This document shows, piece by piece, positions 44,412 through 53,559 of a DNA stretch of 64,000 nt. The notes under the pieces were generated by a model. That model worked only from the letters and a program-made list of their open reading frames with translations, did not search any database and was not told the DNA's origin. Numbering within the stretch: position 1 is the first letter of the stretch; every line of letters begins with the position of its first letter. This DNA comes from FEB-25 sp963726315. Its GTDB lineage: Bacteria; Chloroflexota; Anaerolineae; Anaerolineales; UBA4823. The stretch covers positions 744,001 through 808,000 of the forward strand of contig CAVSBZ010000007.1 in NCBI GenBank assembly GCA_963726315.1. Reading direction: 5' to 3'. The position numbers and the translations under genes were made by a program.

Positions 44412-44472
44412 AGACTGAAGCCGAATGTGTGAGGCACCGATTTATGCCGACATTATTTTAGAGGGTCAATGA

Positions 44473-45060
44473 ATGAATAATATGAATCATGATGTTGATG
44501 AATATATAAGTAAATGCGATATATGGCAGGAAGAATTAATAATATTGAGAAAGATCCTGCTTGATTGTGAGCTGGTAGAAGAATTTAAGTGGGGTGTTCC
44601 ATGTTATACGTTTCAGAAAAGTAACGTCGTTTTAATGCATGTGTTTAAGGAATACTGCGCTCTTCTGTTTGTCAAAGGTGCCTTGTTAAAGGATGCCAAT
44701 GGTGTTCTGATCCAACAGACAAAGAATGTGCAAGCGGGACGCCATATTCGGTTCACCAATGTTGGCGAAATCGTAGAGATGGAGACCATCTTGAAAGCCT
44801 TTATTTATGAAGCGATTGAAGCGGAAAAAGCCGGCTTAAAAGTGAGCTATAAAAAGACTACTGAATTTGAAGTACCGACGGAATTTCAAAATAAATTAGA
44901 TGAAAACCCTGCCTTGAAAACTGCTTTTACTGGATTGACGCCGGGACGCCAAAGAGCGTACCTGCTTTATTTTTCTGCACCCAAACAATCCAAAACCCGG
45001 GAGTCAAGGGTTGAAAAATATACGCAGCAAATTCTCGATGGTAAGGGATTAAATGATTAG
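44473..45060 (+). CDS. YdeI/OmdA family protein with DUF1801 domain
   Basis: A 195-residue protein. Residues ~18-120 form a DUF1801 domain (VEEFKWGVPCYTFQKSNVVLMHVFKE). Residues ~130-190 form the YdeI C-terminal module (VPTEFQNKLDENPALKTAFTG, TPGRQRAYLLYFSAPKQSKTR and QQILDGKG). YdeI-type proteins have been linked to antimicrobial-peptide and stress resistance, but no biochemical activity is settled. It likely shares a transcript with the preceding DUF1801 gene. Confidence 0.88.
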   Translation: MNNMNHDVDEYISKCDIWQEELIILRKILLDCELVEEFKWGVPCYTFQKSNVVLMHVFKEYCALLFVKGALLKDANGVLIQQTKNVQAGRHIRFTNVGEIVEMETILKAFIYEAIEAEKAGLKVSYKKTTEFEVPTEFQNKLDENPALKTAFTGLTPGRQRAYLLYFSAPKQSKTRESRVEKYTQQILDGKGLND

Positions 45061-45148
45061 TAATTCGATGATAAATTAAATCATTGCAAAATCGGTTCGC
45101 ATAGTGGGCACACAAGCTCGCTGTCTAAAACAACATTCGGGGAAAAAA

Positions 45149-45764
45149 ATGAAAAAGACCAGCAAGTTCTCATCATGTAATATTTCTGATCAGCACAATC
45201 CTGCTCTCAGCCTGCAGCCAAGCAGCTATTTCTCCTACACTAACCCTCGCTGCTCAGGTTACAACTCAACCGCAGGCGAGCAGCACACCCGCTCCATCTG
45301 CCATCGTCCCCCTGGGGACGCCTACGCTACAGGCAAGCAACACACCTACTCCGACTACTTTTGCTCCCCCAACAATAATACCCACCCAGCCGAGCGGCGC
45401 ATCAGGTAATTTCGTTGCTTATGCCAGCGGTCTCGCATCCACCTTCACAAAAGGCGATATATGCAGCCTGGAACAACCCTTCGTGCTCGAAGGATCGGCG
45501 CCACCCATTAGCAGCGGACTGATTGCCAATTTCACTCCTTCCAGCTCCAGCCAAGGAGAATACACCTTTACCAACAACATCCTGGACGGGCAATGTGTTG
45601 ATAGCTCAAGCGGTACCTACGACGTTAAATTCTTCACATCGAGTGAGGGTGATATCATCATGACAGGCGAGGCGACGCGGGTGTGCCAAGGAGTTACCAC
45701 TTTCTCCGGGACGACCGAGTTCCATGTCGCTATCCGTGGGGCACAAATCATTGCTTGCCCATGA
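45149..45764 (+). pseudogene. Secreted lipoprotein with Thr/Pro linker, frame-broken near its start
   Basis: Most of the protein reads in one frame: a lipoprotein signal FLISTILLSACSQ, a ~50-residue Ser/Thr/Pro-rich linker, and a ~110-residue Cys-containing beta-rich domain to the stop at 45764. Its only ATG (45149) is in another frame. Deleting one A from the AAAAA after the ATG gives MKRPASSHHVIFLISTILLS, a good type II signal peptide. The domain is not recognised. Either a sequencing slip or a recent loss-of-function. Confidence 0.7.
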
Positions 45765-46019
45765 GATTGAATTACGGAGGGTATGCTTAACTCGACTGGC
45801 CCCCGCGCCGCGATCATCTAAGGAATCCACAGAATACTCACAACCGAGGCTGCTCAATGCTGGCAGGCAGATAAGTTCCCTTTGGAGTGGATTGCGGGCA
45901 CACATTCAGCTGATCCTTAGTAATCAGCGATCAATCAACGGAAAACGGAGAGGGGATTATTTGATCCCAAAAGGCGAACATAAACACCCCTCATCTCCCC
46001 CTAAAACCAAGGGGACCAG

Positions 46020-46052
46020 CCCTCCCCCAAATTGTCTCAATTTGGGGGAGGG
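46020..46052. repeat. 15-bp perfect palindromic hairpin
   Basis: CCTCCCCCAAATTG-TCT-CAATTTGGGGGAGG, extended by one C-G pair, between the lipoprotein gene and the convergent anti-sigma gene. There is no T-run on either strand. It may be a bidirectional stop or an intergenic repeat. Confidence 0.65.
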
Positions 46053-46062
46053 GAAAACCAAT

Positions 46063-48963
46063 TTACTGCAAATATTCGTCAGGGAGTGCCTGGACCTGGG
46101 CGATGAAGCGGCGACCATCCTCAAAGTGACCCGTGAAGACCCACATCGGCTGCACGTACAACCAGGGAGCCAAATTCGGATCGGAGCCGGCGGATGCCTG
46201 ACAGCGGTCGAGGTTGGTGGCGTCGTAAGCCAGCTCAACATTATCGATGGTAACCGTGCCCTGAAGCACCGCACCTGGATTTGATGATGGGTCCTGGCTG
46301 TGGTCCCAAACCGATATCTGGGCACTATCGGCAATCCCATCGGGCTGTGTAGTTCCAGCCGTATCTTTAATAAGAGGATAACCGCCAACCTGTTTATCGG
46401 AAATGACGTAGCCCTCAATTTCAATCAGGTCACCCAGGCGACCGATAATGTTGGCGTCGGCGGGTGGATAATCCACAGACGATTTAAGCACGTAGCTCTC
46501 ACCGGCGGAGGTGGTGAATAAAACCACCTGTTGACCGTCGAGGGTGAGGATCTGCTCTGTGCCGGTCCAAACCTGGATTTGCTCCCCTGGGTAGACGGAC
46601 TCAAAACGAGCGACATTGATGTACACAATATGGTTATCAATGTGGTCGACCTGCCCCCAGATGGTGATGGGTAGATTATTGAACTGGTCGATACCTGCCA
46701 GGGATGAACCGATCAGCGAGTAACCCCAATCCGTGTTCAGTCCGGAGGAGATATCAGGAGATAAACCCACTTCGGTGGATGTATTTCCACCCAGGTAAAT
46801 ATGTTGGGTAACATAAACTGTTCCTGTAACAGAACTGATCTCGTCGCCAGGTTGGTAGGGTGGGGGAGCTTGTGGAGCAGTGGCGGTATCTTGACCCCCC
46901 AGGTTGAGCAGAGAGAAAGTTCCTCCACCAAAGTTGGCATCGGCCGATCCACCACCTCCCCCACCATTGCCACCACATGAGCTCGAAGCTCCATAAGAGA
47001 AGGGAATCTGGCCGGTCTCGATGAACTTCCAATTAAGTGAAGGCGGAGTGCCTTCCAGGACGACTGCTTGAATTCCAACCTGGGTGCCATCAGGGATACC
47101 GGTTGGCGGATCAAGCAGGGTATAGGTTCGGTCAAGTGCCACCAGCGAAGTTAGCCCGGATTCAGTGGTGAGTGTGCCGGTGATGAATTCATCGGTAAGC
47201 GTGGAAACCTCCCAACCGGCAACTTGCAGGGCAATTCCATCGGTGGGTGCGCCTTGGATTTGCCCCCAAGCATGGACGAGACGCACGTCATATGGATTGT
47301 CAGGAGCCAACCCGGCTGTATCACCAATGATGGGCAGGTTGTTGATCATCACCAGGGGTAGGGTACTCGAGTCTACAGGCTGGTAGCTGTTGATCCATCC
47401 ATAGATATCAACTTGCTGACCGGGTTGATACTTGTGAACCCAGGATTGGTAGGTGTTTTCTCCTTCAGGTGACAACACCGCGTAACGAGAATGCTGCAGG
47501 CTGGCATCCTGGGTGAAGCGCTTCCAGGCTTGGGCGGCAGAGAGGACGGGATAGGTGCCGGAAGGAAGGAATTCTTTATGGCTGTATTGCACCATCGTTA
47601 CCTGACCGGGGGTGTTTATTTTCACGTCGATCCAGCCGATATTGCTGCGGTCCACACCGATCTCCTGGATTACAGGAAGACCATCCAGGAGCGGGATGAA
47701 TGCCACCATGCCTCGCTCCGTTTCCATGGGCATCGCCCGGTAAGGCAGATTGAGAATCCCCAGGGGATCGAGGAAGCGAGCGGCAATGGATACCTGCTCA
47801 TCAAACGAGGGGAGCGGTCCATTATCCATTAAAGCGCTTCCGTAATCCGGGCTGGAATAGCCAATGGAATAAATAAACTGGTCAGGAAAGTTCAGGAATC
47901 GGATCGAGCTTGCGCCATCCATGACATCAAAGATAGCGTCATTCATCCCCTCACTGGGTGAAGAGTAAACCCCACCTGCAACTCCCCACTGGGTGGCGAC
48001 CTGCCGGGCGCTTTCAGCAGTGACCGCCTCGGATAGCTGCTGCTGGTACAAAGTTAGACTTTCAGGTGAAGGCGGCAGTGCGGAGGGCATTATAAAATCA
48101 ACATTCGGGAATTGGCTGGTATTTACCGGCGGAAGAAATTCAGTCACTAGAGCCTGAAGCGAGGCCTCCCAGGTGCCTGAACAAGTAACATCGTAAGACG
48201 TTTCCTCCCATGTGCCGGTGAGCAGCTGGCGGGTTGCATCATAAGCCCCATTCACAACCATGTGCACCATGGCTTCACGATCGAAAGTTGAAACTACAGA
48301 AAACTTGCCGTCGGTGATCGGCCAGCTGGCTGAATCGACAATAGGTCCAGAATGATTGGTTAAACCACAACTCCATGGGGTGAATTTATAATCCGTTTGG
48401 GTGATATCTCGCCCCATATCACTTATGGAAAAGATAAGCTCGCCGAAGTCGGTGGCAGCGACCCATTTACCAGGGAGTAAACCGGCATCGACTTGCGGAA
48501 GCACCTGGATGGTTGCGGATGGGACCTCGGTAGTAGGGAAGGTTTCTTTGGTGGCAACGGGGGAGCTCAATACTGCAGGCACCTGTTCGGGAAGTGGTGC
48601 GAGTGTTTTGAGGGTCCATGCCAGGGCAGCGATGAGCAGAAGGGTTAATGCCCCCCATCCCAAACTTCGCAGGGTATTTGCACGGTTGATCTTCATCTGA
48701 TTCTTCCTCACTTGGGGAAGGATACCCGCCAGTGTATATGCCGATTTACCCTCATCAGAATCGAATTGTTGCCAGCGTGCCTGCAAGGATTGCTGCAACC
48801 GGCCATTCAGCTGGGTCATTTCAGCGGTGTAGGCACGGCAATCTGCGCAGCTTTCCAGGTGCTGGTCAAGGAGCTTGCGCTGAGCTTCATCCAGGGAAAC
48901 GTCCATAGCCAAATGAACCAGCTCTTGGGCTTGACGATGGTTGAGTAAATTATGAGGTTTCAT
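46063..48963 (-). CDS. Very large transmembrane zinc-finger anti-sigma factor
   Basis: A 966-residue protein. The N-terminus is a ZAS/zf-HC2 domain with HLESCADCRAY, a His-x3-Cys-x2-Cys zinc site that binds sigma factors. One transmembrane helix (WGALTLLLIAALAWTL) follows at about residue 100. The remaining ~840 residues are outside the cell; two segments (DIYGWINSYQPVDSS, IEIEGYVISDKQVGG) look like OB-fold modules. A Gly-rich stretch (CGGNGGGGGGSADANFGGG) precedes the last third. The start at 48963 overlaps the sigma gene stop by 14 bases. It should hold the sigma factor and respond to an external signal. Confidence 0.88.
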   Translation of the reverse strand: MKPHNLLNHRQAQELVHLAMDVSLDEAQRKLLDQHLESCADCRAYTAEMTQLNGRLQQSLQARWQQFDSDEGKSAYTLAGILPQVRKNQMKINRANTLRSLGWGALTLLLIAALAWTLKTLAPLPEQVPAVLSSPVATKETFPTTEVPSATIQVLPQVDAGLLPGKWVAATDFGELIFSISDMGRDITQTDYKFTPWSCGLTNHSGPIVDSASWPITDGKFSVVSTFDREAMVHMVVNGAYDATRQLLTGTWEETSYDVTCSGTWEASLQALVTEFLPPVNTSQFPNVDFIMPSALPPSPESLTLYQQQLSEAVTAESARQVATQWGVAGGVYSSPSEGMNDAIFDVMDGASSIRFLNFPDQFIYSIGYSSPDYGSALMDNGPLPSFDEQVSIAARFLDPLGILNLPYRAMPMETERGMVAFIPLLDGLPVIQEIGVDRSNIGWIDVKINTPGQVTMVQYSHKEFLPSGTYPVLSAAQAWKRFTQDASLQHSRYAVLSPEGENTYQSWVHKYQPGQQVDIYGWINSYQPVDSSTLPLVMINNLPIIGDTAGLAPDNPYDVRLVHAWGQIQGAPTDGIALQVAGWEVSTLTDEFITGTLTTESGLTSLVALDRTYTLLDPPTGIPDGTQVGIQAVVLEGTPPSLNWKFIETGQIPFSYGASSSCGGNGGGGGGSADANFGGGTFSLLNLGGQDTATAPQAPPPYQPGDEISSVTGTVYVTQHIYLGGNTSTEVGLSPDISSGLNTDWGYSLIGSSLAGIDQFNNLPITIWGQVDHIDNHIVYINVARFESVYPGEQIQVWTGTEQILTLDGQQVVLFTTSAGESYVLKSSVDYPPADANIIGRLGDLIEIEGYVISDKQVGGYPLIKDTAGTTQPDGIADSAQISVWDHSQDPSSNPGAVLQGTVTIDNVELAYDATNLDRCQASAGSDPNLAPWLYVQPMWVFTGHFEDGRRFIAQVQALPDEYLQ

Positions 48964-49549
48964 CTGACACCTTCGCGTGCGGATTAAGATGCCCCAACTG
49001 AGTGTGTAATTCCTTCCGGGCATAATGCAGGCGGGAATGTACCGTTCCTTGGCTGAGGTGAAGGGTGTGGGCAATCTCCGGCACGGTCAACTCATGCACA
49101 TAACGCAAGATTACCGGCAGGCGATGTTTTTCATCCAAACCATCCACAGCGTCCCAAATATTATGGTCTGCCTCATTTATGATGGCAGCCTGTTCGGGTG
49201 AGGCAAGGGAGTTTTTAAGCAGATGTAAGGCATGCAAGGTATTATTCAGCACCTGACGTACCTTGCGTTTGCGTAACCGACCACGGCTGGCATTAATTGC
49301 AATTGTTGACAGCCACGTCTTCAGGCTGGATTCATTGCGGAACCCACCAAGATTACGGTGGGCAGCGATGAAGGTTTCCTGGGCGACATCATCGGCTTCG
49401 TATTGGTCATCCATAATCGATAGAGCAAGCCGGTGGATGTATGGGTAGTACTCCCTGATGATCTGGTCAATTTTTAGCTCCAGCTCGGCTGCCTCAGGCT
49501 GCGATGTAGGATGTGTGCGTGTCATTTGGTAAACGCGATCATTGGGCAT
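48950..49549 (-). CDS. ECF-type RNA polymerase sigma factor
   Basis: A 199-residue sigma factor. Region 2 (YPYIHRLALSIMDDQYEADD, AQETFIAAHRNLGGF and SLKTWLSTIAIN) binds the -10. Region 4 (LPVILRYVHELTVPEIAHTL, QGTVHSRLHYARKEL) binds the -35. There is no sigma region 1.1 or 3, as in extracytoplasmic-function factors. It is directly upstream of and coupled to its anti-sigma gene. The regulon is unknown. Confidence 0.94.
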   Translation of the reverse strand: MPNDRVYQMTRTHPTSQPEAAELELKIDQIIREYYPYIHRLALSIMDDQYEADDVAQETFIAAHRNLGGFRNESSLKTWLSTIAINASRGRLRKRKVRQVLNNTLHALHLLKNSLASPEQAAIINEADHNIWDAVDGLDEKHRLPVILRYVHELTVPEIAHTLHLSQGTVHSRLHYARKELHTQLGHLNPHAKVSDETS

Positions 49550-49654
49550 CTTGTGAGGTTAGATGCACCAGGAGGAGAATCCCTTCAAAATTAAAATTGC
49601 ATGGCAAGTAGTTTGCTTGTGCCATGCAATCATAACAGGTTTAGTTAGCGAGGA

Positions 49655-50725
49655 TTACATCACTGGCAATGGCTCATCCACGGACCGTCCGGGTACATAC
49701 TCCCATTCCTGGGTCAGCCTGTGGCGGATATGGGCGAAAATCGCAGAAGTAGGAAGGTTATTAGGGCAAGACTGCTCGCACATGCCACAACCAGCGCATG
49801 AAACCAGCCAACGCATGACGTCTTTACGCCCGTAATGACCTTGCGCATCACGGTAAGGGCGATCAACGGAGCAGATTGGACACACATCCATACAGACCTG
49901 GCAATCTCCGCAGCTTTCCAACTGGTGGATGACCGCATCCAAGTCTGCAGGGAGCAGGTTGCCCAGACTCTCATTCACGCGTTCCATCGTGTTGGCGTGG
50001 CGTTCACACATCTTCGACAGGATACGCTCGTGCTGGGATACGAGGGATTTATCTGCCACTCCGGTGATGAGCTTATCAAGGTGATATGCCTCGGCAGTGC
50101 CTGGAGCATTGAACGATAACAGCATTTGTTGGCGGATTGGCAAGCCAAGTACGTTGATATTGATTTCCGCTTGATTGGCAGCAGGGGAGGTACAAACCTG
50201 ACAGGCAGAACGGTAGCGATATGGGATGATCCCACCCTGGCGGGCGAAAGCGAGAGCTTCATGTGCCAGTTCATCATCAGTAGCTATGGGTTTATCTGTG
50301 GGGGTAGAATGGGATTTTTCAAGCCGTTCGAGGCGCCACTGATATTCATCGGCTGGAAGGGTGCCAAGGCAATCAACACTGATGGTAAGCAGATTTTCCA
50401 GATTAAGGGGCGTGTGCTTGGTCATTTCAATCAGAGCCCGCATTTCACATGGCCGTAAAAGGGCACCGATCCTGGTGCCCGGATTGTCGGCGAGGATACC
50501 AGGGATCAATCTGGCGATGTTGACTTCCATGAGAGGTGTAAATGGATTCAGCTGATCGATGAGCTCAACGTCGGTGATAAATCGAGGCATCGCCCTGGTT
50601 TTACTTTCCCCATTATTTGCAGTAATCAACATGCCCTTCAGGTCAGTTTCCAACCAGACATGCTTTACCAGTTTGCGAAGATTCCCCAGTGGGTCACCCT
50701 GGGAACTCAGAGTCCAATACTCCAT
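49655..50725 (-). CDS. FrhB-like protein with C-terminal 4Fe-4S dicluster
   Basis: A 356-residue electron-transfer protein. The N-terminal ~230 residues resemble the FrhB/FdhB-type subunit, with RIGALLRPCEMRALIEM and SACQVCTSPAANQAE. The C-terminus has two ferredoxin clusters, CGDCQVCMDVCPICSVD and CAGCGMCEQSCP. The ATG at 50725 is chosen, with GGAGGT upstream; an in-frame ATG at 50761 adds 12 residues. It is the last gene of the Rieske/cytochrome b operon and would be the soluble electron-entry or exit module. Confidence 0.82.
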   Translation of the reverse strand: MEYWTLSSQGDPLGNLRKLVKHVWLETDLKGMLITANNGESKTRAMPRFITDVELIDQLNPFTPLMEVNIARLIPGILADNPGTRIGALLRPCEMRALIEMTKHTPLNLENLLTISVDCLGTLPADEYQWRLERLEKSHSTPTDKPIATDDELAHEALAFARQGGIIPYRYRSACQVCTSPAANQAEININVLGLPIRQQMLLSFNAPGTAEAYHLDKLITGVADKSLVSQHERILSKMCERHANTMERVNESLGNLLPADLDAVIHQLESCGDCQVCMDVCPICSVDRPYRDAQGHYGRKDVMRWLVSCAGCGMCEQSCPNNLPTSAIFAHIRHRLTQEWEYVPGRSVDEPLPVM

Positions 50726-50761
50726 AATTGCACCTCCCAACTCACCGTTAAACGACATCAT

Positions 50762-52681
50762 TTAACCTGATAGCTGCTTTTCCAACAACTCGGCAATATC
50801 CATCACCTGGATTTGATCCCCGACACCTTTAGAACGAATGGCATCATCAAACATGAGCAAGCAATAGGGGCAGGCAGTTGCCACTACATCCGCTTTTACC
50901 TGTAAAGCTTCGGCAAGCCGGCGATGGTTTATGCGAGTATTTGGATCGGTCTCGAGCCACATCTGACCACCACCGCCACCGCAACAGAAGCTGTTTTCGC
51001 CATGGCGGGGCAGCTCGAGTGGATTTAATTTTGCCTCTTTGAGCAAATTCCGGGGCGCCTGATAAATCTGGTTATAACGACCAAGATAGCAGGAATCATG
51101 ATACGCCAACCTACCTTTTACCCCATTCCCATTGGGGGATATACCGCTGGTAACGGATAATTCGGTCAGGAATTCGGTGTAGTGTTGAACTTTATAGCTG
51201 CTGCCGAATTGGGGATACTCGTTTTTCAGGGTATTGAAGCAGTGCGGGCATTGGGTGACAATCCGATTGAACTTGAGCTTGCCCATAGCTTCCAAATTTT
51301 GTTCAGCAAAGACCTGGAAGAGGTACTCATTTCCCATACGGCGGGCGGTTTCACCACAACAGGTTTCATCAAAACCGAGAACACCGAAATTCACATTAGC
51401 TTTCTGCAGCAGGTGAACAAATGATCGAGCGACTTTCTTGTTGCGGTCGTCGAAGGCGGAAGCGCAGCCGACAAAATAGAGAACATCCACTTCGTCTCCG
51501 GGGGCAAGCTCGCGAAGATTTAAACCGTCCGACCAATTCAAACGGTCTTGAGCAGGAATCCCCCACGGATTCCCCTGGCGTTCCATATTGCGCGAGGCAT
51601 CAGCAACAGACTTGGGGATCTTACCTGTGGTGAGGGCCTGGTAGCGGCGCATATCGACGATCTCATCGACAGGATTGACAAAAGCCGGGCAGCGAAGGGT
51701 GCAGGCGCCACAAGTGGTACACTGCCAGGGATAAGACTCAGCAAAGGTGCCGGCGAACAGCTCCTGGGTGGATTTCCCGTCCTGTTTTTCCAAGGCGCCA
51801 ACCACGGTCTGATGCAGAGTCTGGATCAATTTGCGGGGGGAATAATCTATGCCACTGATACTGGAGGGGCAGGCTTCTTCACAACGCCCGCAATTAACGC
51901 AGGCATCAAAGGAGAGCAGCTGTTGGGAGGTGAATTCAGATACTTTTCCCACCCCCAAGACTTCAGCCTGGTCGATATTCTCAATTTTTTCAAGAGCACC
52001 TGTCTTACGGAGCGGGCGGAAGATAACATTCAAGGGGATGAATATCAGGTGGCGCATTTTCGTGAATGGGATGCTGGCTACCAATACCAGGGCAACACCA
52101 GCATGGACCCACCACAGCATGTCGTGGAGCTGTGCAGCTCCCAGGGTGGTCATACCCAGCGATGCCATCAGCTGCGCCACAAGATTACCGACTGGAGACC
52201 AGGCAGCCCAGGGTGAATTCGTGGAGAGAAGGCGAGTGCCTTCCATGGTGAAGCCAAGCAATGGAATGAGAGTCAACATGATGAGGGCATAATAATCGTC
52301 CCAGCGAGATTCCAGGGTCTTTGGGCGCAGGACCAGTCGCCTGAAGAATGCCATAAAGACACCGGCGAGGATCATCACTCCGGCGATATCCATGACCAGC
52401 TCATAGATGAGATCAGCCGTTCCGCGGGGAAAGGCAATAGTCCACGGGAAGAACAGGAGCATGTTCAACAGAAGGATGATCGTGCCTATCACCTGGATGG
52501 TAACCCCGATATAAATCAGCTTGTGCATGACAGCTGGATAAGCTTTCTTGAGGATGCGTACTTGAATAAGAGCATTCACAAAGAAATCGCGAGTGTGAAA
52601 GAGCACTTTTTTAAGCGCTTTTCTGGCTGTGCTGACCTGGGGAGATTTTATAACGGGTTGAGGGGATGCTGTAGCGGTCAT
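50762..52681 (-). CDS. Membrane-bound HdrD/EMO-like Fe-S oxidoreductase
   Basis: A 639-residue protein. Residues ~50-240 are a NarI-like set of five to six helices, with several His that could bind heme b. Residues ~265-380 hold two 4Fe-4S motifs, CVNCGRCEEACPSS and CTTCGACTLRCPAF. The C-terminal half is a double CCG domain: FDETCCGETARRMG with CPHC, and FCCGGGGGQMW with CPYC, the ligands of non-cubane clusters in heterodisulfide reductases. Related proteins accept electrons from flavoproteins (EMO-type) and reduce quinone. It overlaps the Rieske stop (ATGA), so it is made with the bc-type complex. Confidence 0.88.
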   Translation of the reverse strand: MTATASPQPVIKSPQVSTARKALKKVLFHTRDFFVNALIQVRILKKAYPAVMHKLIYIGVTIQVIGTIILLLNMLLFFPWTIAFPRGTADLIYELVMDIAGVMILAGVFMAFFRRLVLRPKTLESRWDDYYALIMLTLIPLLGFTMEGTRLLSTNSPWAAWSPVGNLVAQLMASLGMTTLGAAQLHDMLWWVHAGVALVLVASIPFTKMRHLIFIPLNVIFRPLRKTGALEKIENIDQAEVLGVGKVSEFTSQQLLSFDACVNCGRCEEACPSSISGIDYSPRKLIQTLHQTVVGALEKQDGKSTQELFAGTFAESYPWQCTTCGACTLRCPAFVNPVDEIVDMRRYQALTTGKIPKSVADASRNMERQGNPWGIPAQDRLNWSDGLNLRELAPGDEVDVLYFVGCASAFDDRNKKVARSFVHLLQKANVNFGVLGFDETCCGETARRMGNEYLFQVFAEQNLEAMGKLKFNRIVTQCPHCFNTLKNEYPQFGSSYKVQHYTEFLTELSVTSGISPNGNGVKGRLAYHDSCYLGRYNQIYQAPRNLLKEAKLNPLELPRHGENSFCCGGGGGQMWLETDPNTRINHRRLAEALQVKADVVATACPYCLLMFDDAIRSKGVGDQIQVMDIAELLEKQLSG

Positions 52682-53112
52682 GCGGTGCCTCCGATGTAAA
52701 TCTCATTATTAACCACATTAACCGGTATGGGAGTGAGACCCAGCGGAGGAGGACCTGAGACTACATGACCGTCATTGGGATCAAAATAACCATCATGACA
52801 AGGGCAATAGATCTTACCCTGATCGGTATTCCATTTAACGATGCAGGCAAAGTGAGTGCATACGGCTGAGAAAGCCCGCATGCCATCAGGTGTGTTTATC
52901 ACCAGAGCGGGGTAGCGTCCATAATTGATCGTTTTACTTGCACCGGCGGGTAATTCGTCCACAGAACAAACGAGCACCGGCTCGGAGGGAGTTTCCTGCA
53001 AGTTTTTGGGATAAAAGTAAGCTACCACCGGACCTACGAGGACGGCTGCACCAGTGACGACCAACCCTCGATTGACCAGCTTTACAAAATCGCGGCGTGA
53101 TATCTTATTCAT
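52678..53112 (-). CDS. Rieske 2Fe-2S protein
   Basis: A 144-residue protein with a twin-arginine-like start (SRRDFVKL) and one N-terminal anchor helix (VVTGAAVLVGPVVAYF). The cluster-binding motifs are CTHFACIV and CPCHDGYFDP, each with Cys and His. The closing GPPPLGLTPIPV matches the Pro loop of Rieske proteins. In the quinol-oxidising complex it takes the first electron from quinol at the outer face. It starts 2 bases after the subunit-IV-like gene and overlaps the Fe-S oxidoreductase by four. Confidence 0.95.
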   Translation of the reverse strand: MNKISRRDFVKLVNRGLVVTGAAVLVGPVVAYFYPKNLQETPSEPVLVCSVDELPAGASKTINYGRYPALVINTPDGMRAFSAVCTHFACIVKWNTDQGKIYCPCHDGYFDPNDGHVVSGPPPLGLTPIPVNVVNNEIYIGGTA

Positions 53113-53114
53113 GG

Positions 53115-53540
53115 TTAACTCACCTCTCCCCAGATGGTCAGCCCGATGATGATCAAGACAGCCAAGATGACAAAGAGCATGCGATAGCGGTAGATTTTCC
53201 TGGATTTATCAGGTTTGTGATCGATAAAAGGCCAGACCAGGATCAGACCCACCAATATGATTGGGAGGGCAACCCCGATGACTTTACCTTGAATGCCCAG
53301 GACCATGGGAGGTATTTTCTTAAGGATTTGGTACAACGACAGGAAATACCATTCCGGCTTGACATGCAAGGGCGTGTTCAATGGATCGGCAGGCTCGCCC
53401 AACCCGACTGGTTTTACCAGGGCAACGATGCCGATGATGAGGACGACTGCCAGGACCCCTAAAACAACGTAGAACTCCGTGCGTATATGGTCTGGGAAGA
53501 AGGGGATGGAGTCTTCAGGTTTATGTTCGATATCAGACAT
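53115..53540 (-). CDS. Cytochrome b C-terminal half (subunit-IV/PetD-like)
   Basis: A 141-residue membrane protein with three hydrophobic helices. PLHVKPEWYFLSLYQILKKIP carries the PEWY motif of the quinol-oxidation (Qo) site. Homology and length match subunit IV of b6f-type complexes rather than the long mitochondrial cytochrome b. It is paired with the separate cytochrome b6-like gene upstream, so the complex has a split cytochrome b. Confidence 0.92.
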   Translation of the reverse strand: MSDIEHKPEDSIPFFPDHIRTEFYVVLGVLAVVLIIGIVALVKPVGLGEPADPLNTPLHVKPEWYFLSLYQILKKIPPMVLGIQGKVIGVALPIILVGLILVWPFIDHKPDKSRKIYRYRMLFVILAVLIIIGLTIWGEVS

Positions 53541-53559
53541 AGCAATTCTCCTCTCCTGC

